Of a stretch of DNA of 64,000 bases, positions 53,682 to 64,000 are shown piece by piece. Position numbers and translations under genes: made by a program. Position 1 is the stretch's first letter. Every line of letters begins with the position of its first letter. This DNA comes from Pelodera strongyloides (Eukaryota > Nematoda > Chromadorea > Rhabditida > Rhabditidae), in NCBI GenBank assembly GCA_036852015.1, contig JAANDG010000223.1, positions 1-64,000 on the forward strand. Reading direction: 5' to 3'. The notes under the pieces are model-generated. The model worked only from the letters and a program-made list of their open reading frames with translations. It made no database searches and had not been told where the DNA came from.

Positions 53682-54329
53682 CTGGGACTCTGGGACAAGT
53701 TCGGAATAAATCATTCGCCTAAACACGTGGAATCGTGATGAATATCGTTCGAGCCACAGCTGCAATGAAGAAAAACCGAAAAGAGTTCCAATGAGTGGAA
53801 AAATAACACAGCGAATAACAATAACAATAAGCAAAACAAGAATAGCGGACAACGCTCTGCACTTTCGACGAAAATTAGTTGCAAAAAATTTGAACCGACA
53901 ACTGAAAATGCACCGAAAATGCGCGTTTAATGCAAAAGGGACCGCCCCAGGGTTTTGCAGAATTTTCGCATTTTACGGCCCTTCAAATACCCTTCACCGG
54001 CCCCCTCCATTTGAAGGGACCGCTCCAGGACAAAACGACGAAAATGCCTGCCCTCGGGCCTTTTTTCACCTATGTTTCTCGAATTTTGAAAATTTGCGCG
54101 CACGCCGCACTTTTCATCATCAATTTGTACCATTTTTGCTCGTTTTGTACCATTTCATTTTTGAGTTTCTGTGCCAACGAACGTGCTAACATTGTGTGAT
54201 GCAGCAATCTTTGCCTGATTGTGCATTTTCATCAAAATGTGGTACTGACCTAATTTGTTTCGCAACGTTTCCTATACGAACCCCTAGTGTTGTAAATGTT
54301 TTAGCGAATTGAAGAGAATGACCTTCTTA

Positions 54330-54346
54330 TTTGTTTCAGTGAAAGG
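54330..54346 (+). promoter_or_regulatory. Probable trans-splice (SL) acceptor of p32
   Basis: TTTGTTTCAG ends at 54339 and the start ATG follows after a 7-nt leader (TGAAAGG). No upstream coding exon is needed. In nematodes such a site directly before the ATG usually receives a spliced leader; a 5' UTR cis-intron is the alternative. Confidence 0.6.
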
Positions 54347-57300
54347 ATGCGTTCTTCTGTGGTTGTCCGCTCCCTTGCTCGCTTGGCCTCCCGCCCTCTC
54401 AGGACGGTAGCTGCTCGTCCAATGCAGCTTCGTACCATTGCCACGTCTCAAAAAGGTTTGTGATATTGGTTACTATGCTCTATGACTAGCAAACCAGATA
54501 TTGTTATATCTGGTCATAGAGTGCAGTAGTACATTGTTTTGCAAATGGCAGTATAACACATGGGTTGAACCCTTTTGACGAAATACAAACTAAATAAATA
54601 AATACAAACTGCGAGATTGTAACCTGAACCTTGATGGTCGGTGTGTTTGTTAGCTGCTTGTCTATTTTGCACATGGTACAAGCAGAGTAGGGAGCTGAGA
54701 GTATTCCGAAGGTATTTGAGCATTGGCGAAAACCAATATCTGAATTATGAACTAGCTTCTACAAATTAAATAGTGTGCTTTCCTAAATTCCTGTGTAGCG
54801 GGTCTTGCAAATAAATGGGCCCTGTCAAAGTTTGGAAATTAAAAAATACTACGTTTGTGCAACTTTTTTGTTCTAGCATTCTCCGGTGTTTCCACACAGC
54901 TTGCAGAATGCCTGGCTCAGGAGATTCAGGCTGAGAAGGATATGGAGGTGTGTTTTATATGGTTCTATCATATATGTCATCATACTTGTGCCCCCTTTGT
55001 TTATGATGTGGGTGATCATAACCCAACTCCCAAGTCGTAGCCGCTCACGTGGGCTTGGTTGTAAATCGCAAATATTGGCACCATGGCACCACTTACCCGT
55101 TAGGTCAAAAATGTTGTTGGCAAAGTTCTCTGAAATCTTAAACTTCGTAAGAATATGTATTCTCGAAGAAATTGAGGTAGCAACCTCTTTTCATCTGCCA
55201 CTGTAAACTAGACATTCGACATTATGGCGTGATTGTCGTGATTCCGCGTATGCAGCCGCGATTTTTAACATAGGGATCACTTATACTTTTATACTACATG
55301 CGAGGATTTGTGCTAGTTTTGTATATTTCGTATAGTTTCCATTTCTTATGGCTGCAGGCCTGCAGCTTGTAGCTGGTGATGTGAATCAAATAAGCTGGGT
55401 TTTGTTGTTCTAGCACTCTCGCGTAGTACTCCCATAATATTTTTTTTGTTCAGGCACAGAACCTCGGAGCTGCTCCTTCTTTCCCCGGTTTCACCGTGAC
55501 TACCAATGATGCCGAAGTGAGGCTCACCAAGCAACACGACAACGAGAGGTATCCATTTTGAAATAGTGTTTTCTAGTCCTACTGATTCTTCGAGACCCAG
55601 TAGCAGTATTCATTCAACAGTAGCTTTTATTTTGTAACATGAAACTGCGCTTACTCTGATTTGCTAGAGTACAATTTATTACCGAAAGGGCATAATATTT
55701 ATTAATGTATCCATTATTTATTTGAATTTGCAGTCTGCGAGTCTGCTCACTGAAATTTGTTGTGAAGATTTATTATTAATAAAATATATTCAATAAAAAA
55801 TAGACCGAGCTGGTACGATAATCGAACTCATACTTCGTTGTTGCTTTGGGATGTATTACTTCTTACCTTACACGTTTCTGTATTCCAGTATCTTGGTCGT
55901 GTTCAATGTGAATCACTCTGTTGATATGGAGGACGAGTATGAAGGAGAAATGACGACTGAGGTAACTTTAACTTTTATTTATTTTCTGCGCCACCAACAA
56001 CGCCGGTTTACGTGAGACTTAGCGACTTTGGGCTCGGCTCGACGATATTTTTGCTTCAAAAAGGTTTGGGTTGGGGCTTCCATCGTCTTTTTTTTGCACC
56101 GCCTGCTTTGCTTGGATTTAAAATAGACAGTGCCCATTGAAGACACGCTTGCATTGTAGGACCTCTAAAATAAACTTGTCTTGTCAGACCAAATCGTAGT
56201 TTGCAAATTGAAAAATGGGTATATGGGGTCTCGATGTATGGCAAAAACAGCGCATTTTGCTTCCAAGTATCAAATATGCATCTCGTGTACGATTTTGCAT
56301 ACACCTTTGAAAGTTAGAAAATGCACCATTGATAATAATAGAGAAGGCGAAAATGCACAGTTTATGCACGCTCGCAAAAAATAGTCCTGTGGCGACCGCC
56401 GCGGGACCATTTATTGGCGGTCTGTAGTTGTCCCCGTGTAGTGCCAATGTACGGTAATTAAAGCCATACTTGGAAGCAAAATCCGGCATACATCGAGACC
56501 TCAATATCGATGTTGCACGGATGCTATTATCGCAGTGCAATTGAATTGAATAGGATCATTCTTCCGAACAGCACCTCGTGACGAAATGTGATGTAAAGGG
56601 GTCTCGCATTAGATGCGCACGTAACTAACTTATTTCCGAACGTTTTCTGTATACGTAACGTCAGCTATGGGTTGAGCGCATGGGAGAAAGTTGTTGCTTG
56701 TGCACGTGCACGTGCAGTGCAGAAAGAATAAAGATAGATCAAAGATGCGACCACTAGAGATGTAGAGATTGTCTCTCGGCGGGATAATATGACATCGATG
56801 ACTTCTTTTTTTGGGGTATTATGGATCGTCAGAATAATGTTCCTTGCTCTTTTTGACGAGCAAATAGATCATACACTTTTCCCGTTTGGAAAAGGAGTAT
56901 AATATACATCATTTTGGTTTCTAACCCAAACCTAGTTAAAACCTTCTTTTTATCGCGCTGTTCATTTCCAGGCTGCTCCGGTCCCTGTCGCACTTCCTCC
57001 CTTTACTGTAGAGATCACGAAAGGAAGCGAGAGACTCTGTTTCCATCTGGAACTCTGCGAGACTGAGAAACCAGGAGAATGTGCGTTTATATATTTTTAC
57101 ATTGTTGTTCTAATGGGTGTCAATGTACTTATATGCTCTCTGTCATGTCAGTGGTTCAAATTTCGATGTAACACTTCAACACTTTATTCGTCGATATTTG
57201 TTTTTGTGGGGAATTGCTAGATATATTTTGCTTGCATTTTGCATTATGACCTTATTTAAAACAGTAGTACTAAATGTAGTTATAATATTGGGTTTTGTAT

Positions 57301-57939
57301 GGAAAACTTTCCACTGCTTTAACATAATTTAACTCTTTTGCAATAAAAACGTTATTAAGCACATATTGTTTATGTTTATTATGTGATGGTACGGTAGATT
57401 ATATTTAATTAACAAATCAATATGATATTTTCAGATGATTTCCGTGTGGAGGAATTCTACGTTTCTCCCGCAGCCAAGGGGCCCAATGAAGAGGAAGTTG
57501 CGAGCACTGTCTACGCAAGCAGCGGAAAGTACATCGATGCGGTGAGTTTGTTATAATTATTGTTTCGTGCATATATCTTATTTATAAAGCCAATGCTTTC
57601 GGGAAATAAAGCCCACACCCATATCGGTGTTTTATTTTGCCCGTGTGTATTTAAACTAAAAAAAAGTCGTTTGTTAAAAAAAGATTGTAGCTTTTTGTCA
57701 TCGCATAGTATAGTGACAGAGTATAGTGACTTTTTTCAAGTCTGCCTTTCTTCAGTTTACGTAGTTGTCTGTTATTTTGATCACTTCAGAATCTGCACGA
57801 CCTTCTGTTCGTTCGCTATCTGGAGGAGCGTGGTCTGGGAGCTGACTTCTGCAAGAAACTCGTTGGTTATGCCACTCATTACGAACACTCGCAGTACGTT
57901 GGTCTCCTTCACAAGATTAAGGCGTTTGTCACCAAGTAA
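54347..57939 (+). CDS. C1QBP: Mitochondrial p32 / C1QBP (MAM33 family), complete
   Basis: Seven exons: 54347-54455, 54877-54947, 55454-55548, 55889-55961, 56972-57080, 57435-57541, 57790-57939; 714 nt, 237 residues, every junction in phase. The N terminus (MRSSVVVRSLARLASRPLRT) is Arg-rich without acids, a mitochondrial targeting peptide. The mature part has the MAM33 layout: helix AECLAQEIQAEKDME, strands FTVTTNDAEVRLTKQ and SILVVFNVNHSVD, an acidic loop MEDEYEGEM, a strand region RLCFHLELCE, and the C-terminal helices LHDLLFVRYLEERGLGADFC and HSQYVGLLHKIKAFV. p32 proteins form acidic doughnut trimers in the mitochondrial matrix and support mitochondrial translation and respiratory-chain upkeep (family knowledge). 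Introns are 327-892 bp. Confidence 0.93.
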
Positions 57940-58763
57940 ACATTGACGTTGACCGGAGGTCTTATTAAGATCTAGTAGTTGTTATTTTTATTATCATGTT
58001 GTTTATTCCGACTTTCAGTCTTGTGAGTTTAGTCGGTTAATAACTCCCGCTCACAGTTTTCTTTTAATCTATTTTCTACGAATTTGAATAATACATTTTA
58101 AAAGTGATCATCATTAGCTTCCTTTAGTGCGTAGTAGCTTAGGTGTTTTGTTCTTTCGTTATTATTTTGCGGTTTGTTAATTGTTGAATGACTTGTTTAG
58201 GAACGTAGTTGCACTGGATAAACTTTTTACGGATTTTCTAAAGTGACTTTTATATTTTATTAATCGACAACTGGTTTGTAAAATGCCCAAATTTGCACAA
58301 CGTGAATAATTACTCGAAGAAAATCAAATCACAACAATTAGAACAAGTGAGGAAGGGGTATAAAAGGGTAACATGATCATGAACTAGTTAAATACACGAA
58401 AAACTAAATTATCCTTAGTATTCCTGACTGGCACAACCTGATTATTATATAAAGAAGCTCTGTAAAATGAACAATTGTTTAAAGTCACCACTAATTTGGA
58501 TAATCTCTGTATGTGAAAAACAAGCGACACCGAGCTGAGCGTAGATAAAAATGAAAGTATGAATTGCACGTAGTAAAACAGTAATACACATTAGTGTAAA
58601 AAACGACGATAAACATTGGTGCATAGATAACAACATATTAGTTGGAATTTTACGACTTGCTGAAAGGTAATCTAGAGTCAACAAGGACCAAAGAACTTAC
58701 AATAAGGACAAGAATAACTTTTCGAAATGAGTAAGCTACCGTAGAATAATGGAGATCGGTCGA
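57940..58763. other. Convergent intergenic region (p32 / four-pass gene)
   Basis: Holds both 3' UTRs. AT-rich, no gene recognised; short open frames on the minus strand lack coding features. Confidence 0.6.
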
Positions 58764-61226
58764 TTAGTGGAGACAGGAAGTGCACGTCCTCTTCATACAC
58801 AAAATAGCGGAAAGGATGTTGAGAAACACTGAAAAGGGAAACAGTATTTAGTTGATTAAATATCTGTACAGTACCTATGATGACAATTGAGAAGTACGAA
58901 TATTTCGGGAAGTATTTAACAGAGTGACCGATTCAAAAGTAGTCTTGGTACGGTTCGATAGCTCTTTTACGTAGATGGTCACTAGAATGCTGATGTCCAT
59001 CGCATGGTTGTGTAAAAATTGAGCTTTCTAAGTATTGCATATGGATTTTGGAAACGTACCTTCAATGGCGGCGATGACGAATTGAACGGAGTTGACTGCA
59101 ATTCCGACCTTTAGTTGGAAGAGACACGTGCGGAAGTCGTATTGGTCCATATGAGAGAAGATGTACGAGATTCTGAAGATAGAAGTAGTTTTTTGAGATC
59201 TATTGAAGCACATTAGGTACAATATAGACTTTCGTCGTAAATGATGATCGAAAATATACAGAAATAACGATAGATGTTACCTGGACGCATCGTGTTCTCC
59301 CAGGAGGCAAAATGCAGCACCGCGATCGATTCGCGGATGAGAGTACGTTCCGACTGTGTACCAGTTTCTGAAACAAAATTAGTAATCAATCAATCACACT
59401 CTCAGTATTACTGTATTGGTTCGTCTGAGGCCATATTCACCACTCCGATTCCCTCGTGGAAATAGTCCCACAGAAAATATCATTCTAATGTGAGAGACGC
59501 AGAGAAGACGGAGAATTCCCATGGGGAATTGAGTGGTGAATATGGCCTCTGGAGTGTAGTGGGCCTGGGCCTGGGAACTCCTACACGTGTTATAATCACA
59601 ATCTGTCCAAACGGACCGGAGCCGATGTATTGAAAAACATCCTTTACGGTCACTTATTATCATCTATTTATATGAGCAGAATAGTTACCTGGCTGAAAGA
59701 CCTCCACTGATAAGGCACATTCCAACACAGATAAGTGACATAACCAGGTGGGTCATGTAGAGATTGATCGAACCCATCTGAATTGTGAGGTTATAATTGG
59801 GGGAGCAAATAACAGACTACATACATAATGATAGGGATCAATGTACTAGAAAGATCAACTTTTCAAACAACATCACTGATGATTGATGTCAGTATCAGAA
59901 GCAGTAAGTATATAAACTGATCACAATAGGTGTAACATCTAACTAGCACTCATTGTTATTTTCGACTCATAGAACATTGGACACTTATAATGCATGCATC
60001 AACGCCGACATGGAATCTTTTTGAATTTACATAGTAAACTACCCGCTTTCCAGTCCACTTATCGGTTCTAATTTCAAAATTCGCATCTTTCTGTAAGATA
60101 TACAGTACTATAATGCCTCGATTGATTGGCACGACCATCACTCGCTGTTTTAGAAAGTCACATCAATACACCAAATGTCATCCCATTTACAATTAATTCA
60201 TGAATAGGTTCTAGTAAGAAATACGTCTGCCTACAGGATCCGTGTTATTATTCTTAGTTAAATAATTATATGACATCTAGATGTCTTAACTATACAATCG
60301 AAGGAGATATAATCACTCTAAATATTACGGTCAAACGAAAACGACCAAAGTTTACCTTCGCGGCGACAGATCCAATTAGTGCATTGGCTAGGAAGAAGGC
60401 TGCAGTCCAGATAGCCGAATGGTAGGGACAATAGTCGGCGGTATCACGGGCACACCATATACCACCACCGAGTACCACAACTATAAGCATATAGGAAGTA
60501 AGGACCGGAAACAAGGAGCATAAAAACGACGAACTATAATCGATTTATTACTAGCCTATATATCTAATGAATTAATTGTTTCACCAAATCTGTAAATAGA
60601 CAAATGATTTTGCACAGTAATTGATAGCTTAAAGACAGGCAAGAAAATGGAAACATGGTCAATTAAAACCCAAAATACCTGCAAGCATAGCCTCAACAAG
60701 GGCTAATCGGAACATTCCCCTATTTTCCCTCCTCGGGAATCGGTCGAACCACATTGGATTGTAGGCGGGCTGCGCGTAGTCCGACACTGGGGGTGGCGGG
60801 GGTGGGCCATTTGGGGGCCGTCGGGGAGAGGTACAGTAGGATGGGGTAGAACTTCCGCCATTATTCTTAATGAAGATTACGGTACATCGACAGCGGGCTA
60901 TGGACATAAACTATGATACTCGCATCCCAGACACTGTGTTATGGATCCGATTTGGTGAATGATTGTCAAATGTTCGAACTTCATCTACTGTGAGAACTGA
61001 GAGATGTCCAATGTCTCTGTCTAGTGGGAAAGGCTAGATCACTAGCAAAGTGTCCTTTAAGATGTTTAAGTCACAAAATACGAAAACCACCCACTTGGTT
61101 GATGCTGATTTCAAGTGATGGTGCAGATGGGGGCCCGGGTACCGGCTGATATCCACCACCATAGGCCGTCCGGTTGTTCTTCTGATTTTGATAGTGAAAC
61201 TTGTCGTTGTAGTAATCACGACCCAT
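58764..61226 (-). CDS. Four-pass membrane protein, unrecognised family, complete
   Basis: Seven exons: 61095-61226, 60679-60865, 60356-60480, 59689-59777, 59281-59367, 59060-59172, 58764-58828; 265 residues, all joins in phase. N terminus MGRDYYNDKFHYQNQ, then a Tyr/Gly/Pro-rich cytosolic-type tail (NGPPPPPPVSDYAQPAYNP). Four hydrophobic segments: LVEAMLAVVVLGGGIW; IWTAAFFLANALIGSVAA; YMTHLVMSLICVGMCLISGG; VNSVQFVIAAIEVFLNILSA. Loop 1 has CARDTADYC; the longer loop between segments 3 and 4 has WYTVGTYSHP, AFCLLGEHD and RTC, so it is probably extracellular with disulfides. Short Cys-rich C terminus KRTCTSCLH. The layout resembles tetraspan groups (CD20/MS4A-like, claudin/MARVEL-like), but no diagnostic motif was found. 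The acceptor of the second exon (CATTAAG) is the weakest point. Confidence 0.8.
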
Positions 61227-61262
61227 CGTGGTGCCGTCGTCGATGGCCAATCACCCTGAAAA
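61226..61262 (-). promoter_or_regulatory. Probable trans-splice or 5'-UTR acceptor of the four-pass gene
   Basis: On the minus strand CCTTTTTCAG (AG at 61256-61257) precedes a 29-nt leader and the ATG at 61226. Confidence 0.5.
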
Positions 61263-62618
61263 AGGTAACGACATCAGTTACATTATTCTGGTCTAGTTTT
61301 CGAAATTCAGAAGTAAACAAAAACATGAGTTTGTCAAAGTTTGTCAAAGGGAAGTTTGTCAAATTTTGAGGAATTAAGAAAGGTTGATATAAAGTTAAAG
61401 CACATTTATGCTACAATGCTAAGGACAGACTGGACAACCAAACCACTGAACAACGGAACACATAACATAAAATTCAGGGTGAAAACAGGAAAAAAGGGCT
61501 CTCGGATGAAACCCAAACTATGTTAGCGCTATCGCTTACTATGTATGTTATCAAGCGTTAAAAATTCAAAAATGAATTAAATTTAGCTGTTACAAAAACA
61601 AGGCTCATTATTTTCTAAAACAATGTAGCAATTACTAGATTTCCCCAAGATTACTGGATTGTCCGAATGTTTCACGATCACATCATAAAACAGCCACAGC
61701 TGTGTTTGCAAAGCAAAGAGCAAAGCCGTGTCACGAAAGAAATGATCATGCGGGCAAAAGCAGTGAAGTAACGAGTTGACAACTCTTTGTAAAATCGATC
61801 AAAAGGAATTCTTATTTCAAGATAAAAGTCATAACTGCGTGGATAATATGTGTATAATATTATTAGAGAACTTATAGAAGATGATAATCGTTAATAATAG
61901 AAATATGAAAAAATAAAATCATACTGTAGTAGGAGATACTGTGAAACTACGAAAATTAAGTGGAATTAAAGAATATATACATTTTTAATATAATTAAATG
62001 ATGTATGCATTCTAGGATCAATAAAGGAAAATTCTTTGATCTGTTCAGGTTTTTGTTCTTGATAATATAAGATCAAAAACTCACTTTTAGCTTTTAGCCA
62101 CCACAGCCATGGAAATACAAACCTATTAATTCATTCATCCATAAAGAAAATATGTGTAAAGTGAATGATTAATGATGATAGAAAATCAATTTTTAAGAAA
62201 TAACTATTCCAGACAAAAAGAGACAAAAAGAAGACTTCTCTCGCGGGTGAGAGGTTGCGGGGCGGAGTCGTGAAACAGACAGCTACGAGAGAGCGCGTAA
62301 TTCGAAAGATTAAGAGAAAAGAAGGACTCATAGAGCGTAAGTAAACGAGAGTGACCATACATTAATTTTTAGAGAGAAACTCAAAAGGATTCAATCTAGC
62401 ACACTCATTTTCTAATCAAATTATCAACCGCGCGAGTTTGAAATTCCTCGTATTTCCGGAATTACGAAATATAACACACGATAGACAACTACTTACGGTG
62501 TAATTACTGTAGATGGAAAATGAGTTTTTTCTCTACAGCTGAAATCGTAGTTATAGTATTTTCAATTTCCTTACGGCTCCTTTTCTGACTTTCTATTATA
62601 TTTTTTTTCTGAAATTCG

Positions 62619-62628
62619 GGGGGGGGGG
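62619..62628. repeat. Poly-G tract
   Basis: About ten consecutive G residues in an otherwise T-rich stretch. Confidence 0.85.
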
Positions 62629-62821
62629 GCTTTTTAGGCGAAACAGCGACTAAAGTAAGGCAGTAAGGAAATCTGATATTGTAGAATCGATAGAGAAAAA
62701 AAAGAAAAAAACGGATGCAAGATTTTGATGGCGTGAAAGCAAAGGCAGTGGTAGTTTCGGGAGAAATGTATTTTTATACGAATGGAATAAAGAAATACCA
62801 TTTTTATAGACATTAGCTCTT

Positions 62822-62840
62822 TTAAAGGGTCAGGCCCATC
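62822..62840 (+). repeat. Lone end of the TTAAAGGGTCAGGCCC element
   Basis: TTAAAGGGTCAGGCCCAT matches the terminus of the fold-back at 33989-34406, but no inverted partner is visible in the next kilobase; probably a truncated copy. Confidence 0.65.
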
Positions 62841-62953
62841 GATATAAACCTATATTTATTATTTGTTTATAATTCATAAAAAGGTTATTTATTACAATAT
62901 ATACAAACTAAATATTATTCAGTTTCACCATGGGGAAGTTTTTCCGGTGAGCT

Positions 62954-63020
62954 ACAGAAGGTACCGTAGACAGGTCATTTGCATAGTCATTTGCATATAC
63001 AAGGCCTGTCTACGGTACCA
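62954..63020. repeat. Hairpin with a perfect 15-bp stem and duplicated loop
   Basis: GGTACCGTAGACAGG at the left and CCTGTCTACGGTACC at the right are exact reverse complements; between them GTCATTTGCATA occurs twice in tandem. Confidence 0.85.
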
Positions 63021-63414
63021 AATTTCTACCGCATACCTTACTACATGTATGTACTTGTAATTAAATTGGCCAGTGACATATAAAGCTAAAAATTATGAAA
63101 TAATAATGTTGAAATGCCATAGTAACTATGAAAAATCGATGAAGCATTCACATAGTGGTATGCGTAATGTGATCTCTTTTTCTATTTGTTTTGCCCGTTC
63201 ATTAGCATTTTCACAGTCAAACAAAGAACTAGATCAGAATAATTATTCATCTCGTTTTTAGTGGGCTATAAATATCTCACTTCAATTCAACAAATGATAG
63301 TTTTACGGGAAGGACTACAAACTACACGACGGCAATTACCAAACTTCCGTAGGAACTTATAAACACTGCTGGTTTTAAATTACGTCTTATTGTTAAAGCA
63401 GTATTGTGCCTGGT

Positions 63415-63530
63415 TTGGGAAATTTGCATATGATGCGCATATCCTATGCATCCTATGCAAATTTGGTGACGGATGGAAAGGACGCCCAAATTTGCACAGG
63501 ATTTTGTGTATCATATGCAAATTTCCCCAA
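63415..63530. repeat. Fold-back rich in ATTTGCATATGATAC/ATGCAAATTT words
   Basis: TTTGGGAAATTTGCATATGA near the start and TCATATGCAAATTTCCCCAA at the end form an imperfect inverted repeat, with a further pair around CCTATGCAAATTTGG / CCAAATTTGCACAGG. Possibly a MITE relic. Confidence 0.65.
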
Positions 63531-64000
63531 CTAACAATAAGTCTGTTATTCAATAGTTGAAACATAGCAAGTATGAAACTAGACAAGAAATCAGCGAGAA
63601 ATATGCGATAGGAAAATGGTTTAATACCTGACTCCTCCGATATATAAGTTCAGCCAAAGAAATGCTGGCTTTCGGGAGAAGTATGTAAGTTTGAAATGTT
63701 TGTGGAGAGTGCTATTTGCACAGCGAACGAAAAGCTTCACCAATTCGATGGCGCCACTGGACCCTGAGAAACAGGGGGCCCAAGCAATTTGTGATTCACT
63801 CGATATACAAATACTGTATGGTAATTGAGTAAACTTTACACTTTATACTTTATACGATCACCTGATCCTGACCGAAACAAATGCTTATTTTGACACGAAA
63901 TTCGAGGAGCTCGTTTATATAAATAGTTTATTGAGGGTTTATCTTCATTGTAGCGACTTTTTTAGATAATAAACCAGAGGTACGGTAATTGTTCTCCTTC

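Larger units (their letters stand above)
61263..64000. other. Upstream flank of the four-pass gene, no supported gene
   Basis: AT-rich. Contains a GC-richer patch with GAGAG words at 62215-62350 (possible promoter), a poly-G run at 62619-62628, a lone TTAAAGGGTCAGGCCC element end at 62822, a perfect-stem hairpin at 62954-63020 and a fold-back at 63415-63530. No open frame with a family signature. Confidence 0.55.

Noticed and set aside
58764..61226. First taken for synaptogyrin
   Set aside because: Four hydrophobic segments and a Tyr/Pro-rich tail suggested it, but the loop motifs and the sequence around the segments do not match synaptogyrin/MARVEL as I know it, so it is left unnamed.

Overview
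This is a eukaryotic chromosome segment, almost certainly from a nematode. The reasons are exons of about 50-190 bp separated by short to medium introns, 3' splice sites of the (T)TTCAG/TTAG type, two genes whose ATG lies just downstream of a TTTCAG site (trans-splice-leader style), nematode-style orthologues, and abundant short palindromic elements ending in TTAA/TTTAAA like those known from Caenorhabditis. Exon joins were worked out by hand; in the three main spliced genes every internal junction keeps the reading phase, except where stated.

Layout. (1) 1-22096, minus strand: the 5' two thirds of an RBMS/alan-shepard/SUP-26-type RNA-binding protein. RRM1 is complete and RRM2 starts at the window edge. 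The gene is spread over very large introns; intron 1 carries a Penelope-like retroelement. (2) 24126-48287, minus strand: a complete or nearly complete 48-exon NOMPC/TRP-4 mechanosensory channel gene of about 1,800 residues: an N-terminal region with a repeated G-M-I-G-x-A-L motif, about 28-29 ankyrin repeats, a linker, the transmembrane pore domain and a TRP box. Its introns are full of palindromic elements. (3) 48288-54300: repeat-rich intergenic DNA containing a doubtful minus-strand gene candidate (about 52.8-53.8 kb). (4) 54347-57939, plus strand: complete seven-exon mitochondrial p32/C1QBP (MAM33 family). (5) 58764-61226, minus strand: complete seven-exon gene for an unrecognised four-pass membrane protein with a proline-rich N terminus, tail to tail with p32. 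(6) 61227-64000: non-coding flank with hairpins.

Mobile DNA. The clearest item is a Penelope-like element (16412-18942): RT plus GIY-YIG ORF, identical 130-bp inverted arms, a 14-bp target-site duplication, a 40-bp tail, and a hammerhead-ribozyme-like motif in each arm. There is also a 5'-truncated CR1/jockey-type LINE fragment with a TGTTA tail, an 856-bp terminal-inverted-repeat element with another element nested in it, several long fold-back elements, and at least nine copies of one roughly 180-bp palindromic MITE, three of which sit 8-17 bp from trp-4 3' splice sites.

The genes do not form an obvious functional unit; the window reads as ordinary gene neighbours in repeat-rich nematode chromatin. 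The most unusual features are the PLE with its ribozyme arms, the N-terminal repeat of TRP-4, and the GCATGCATGC-phased fold-back in a trp-4 intron.
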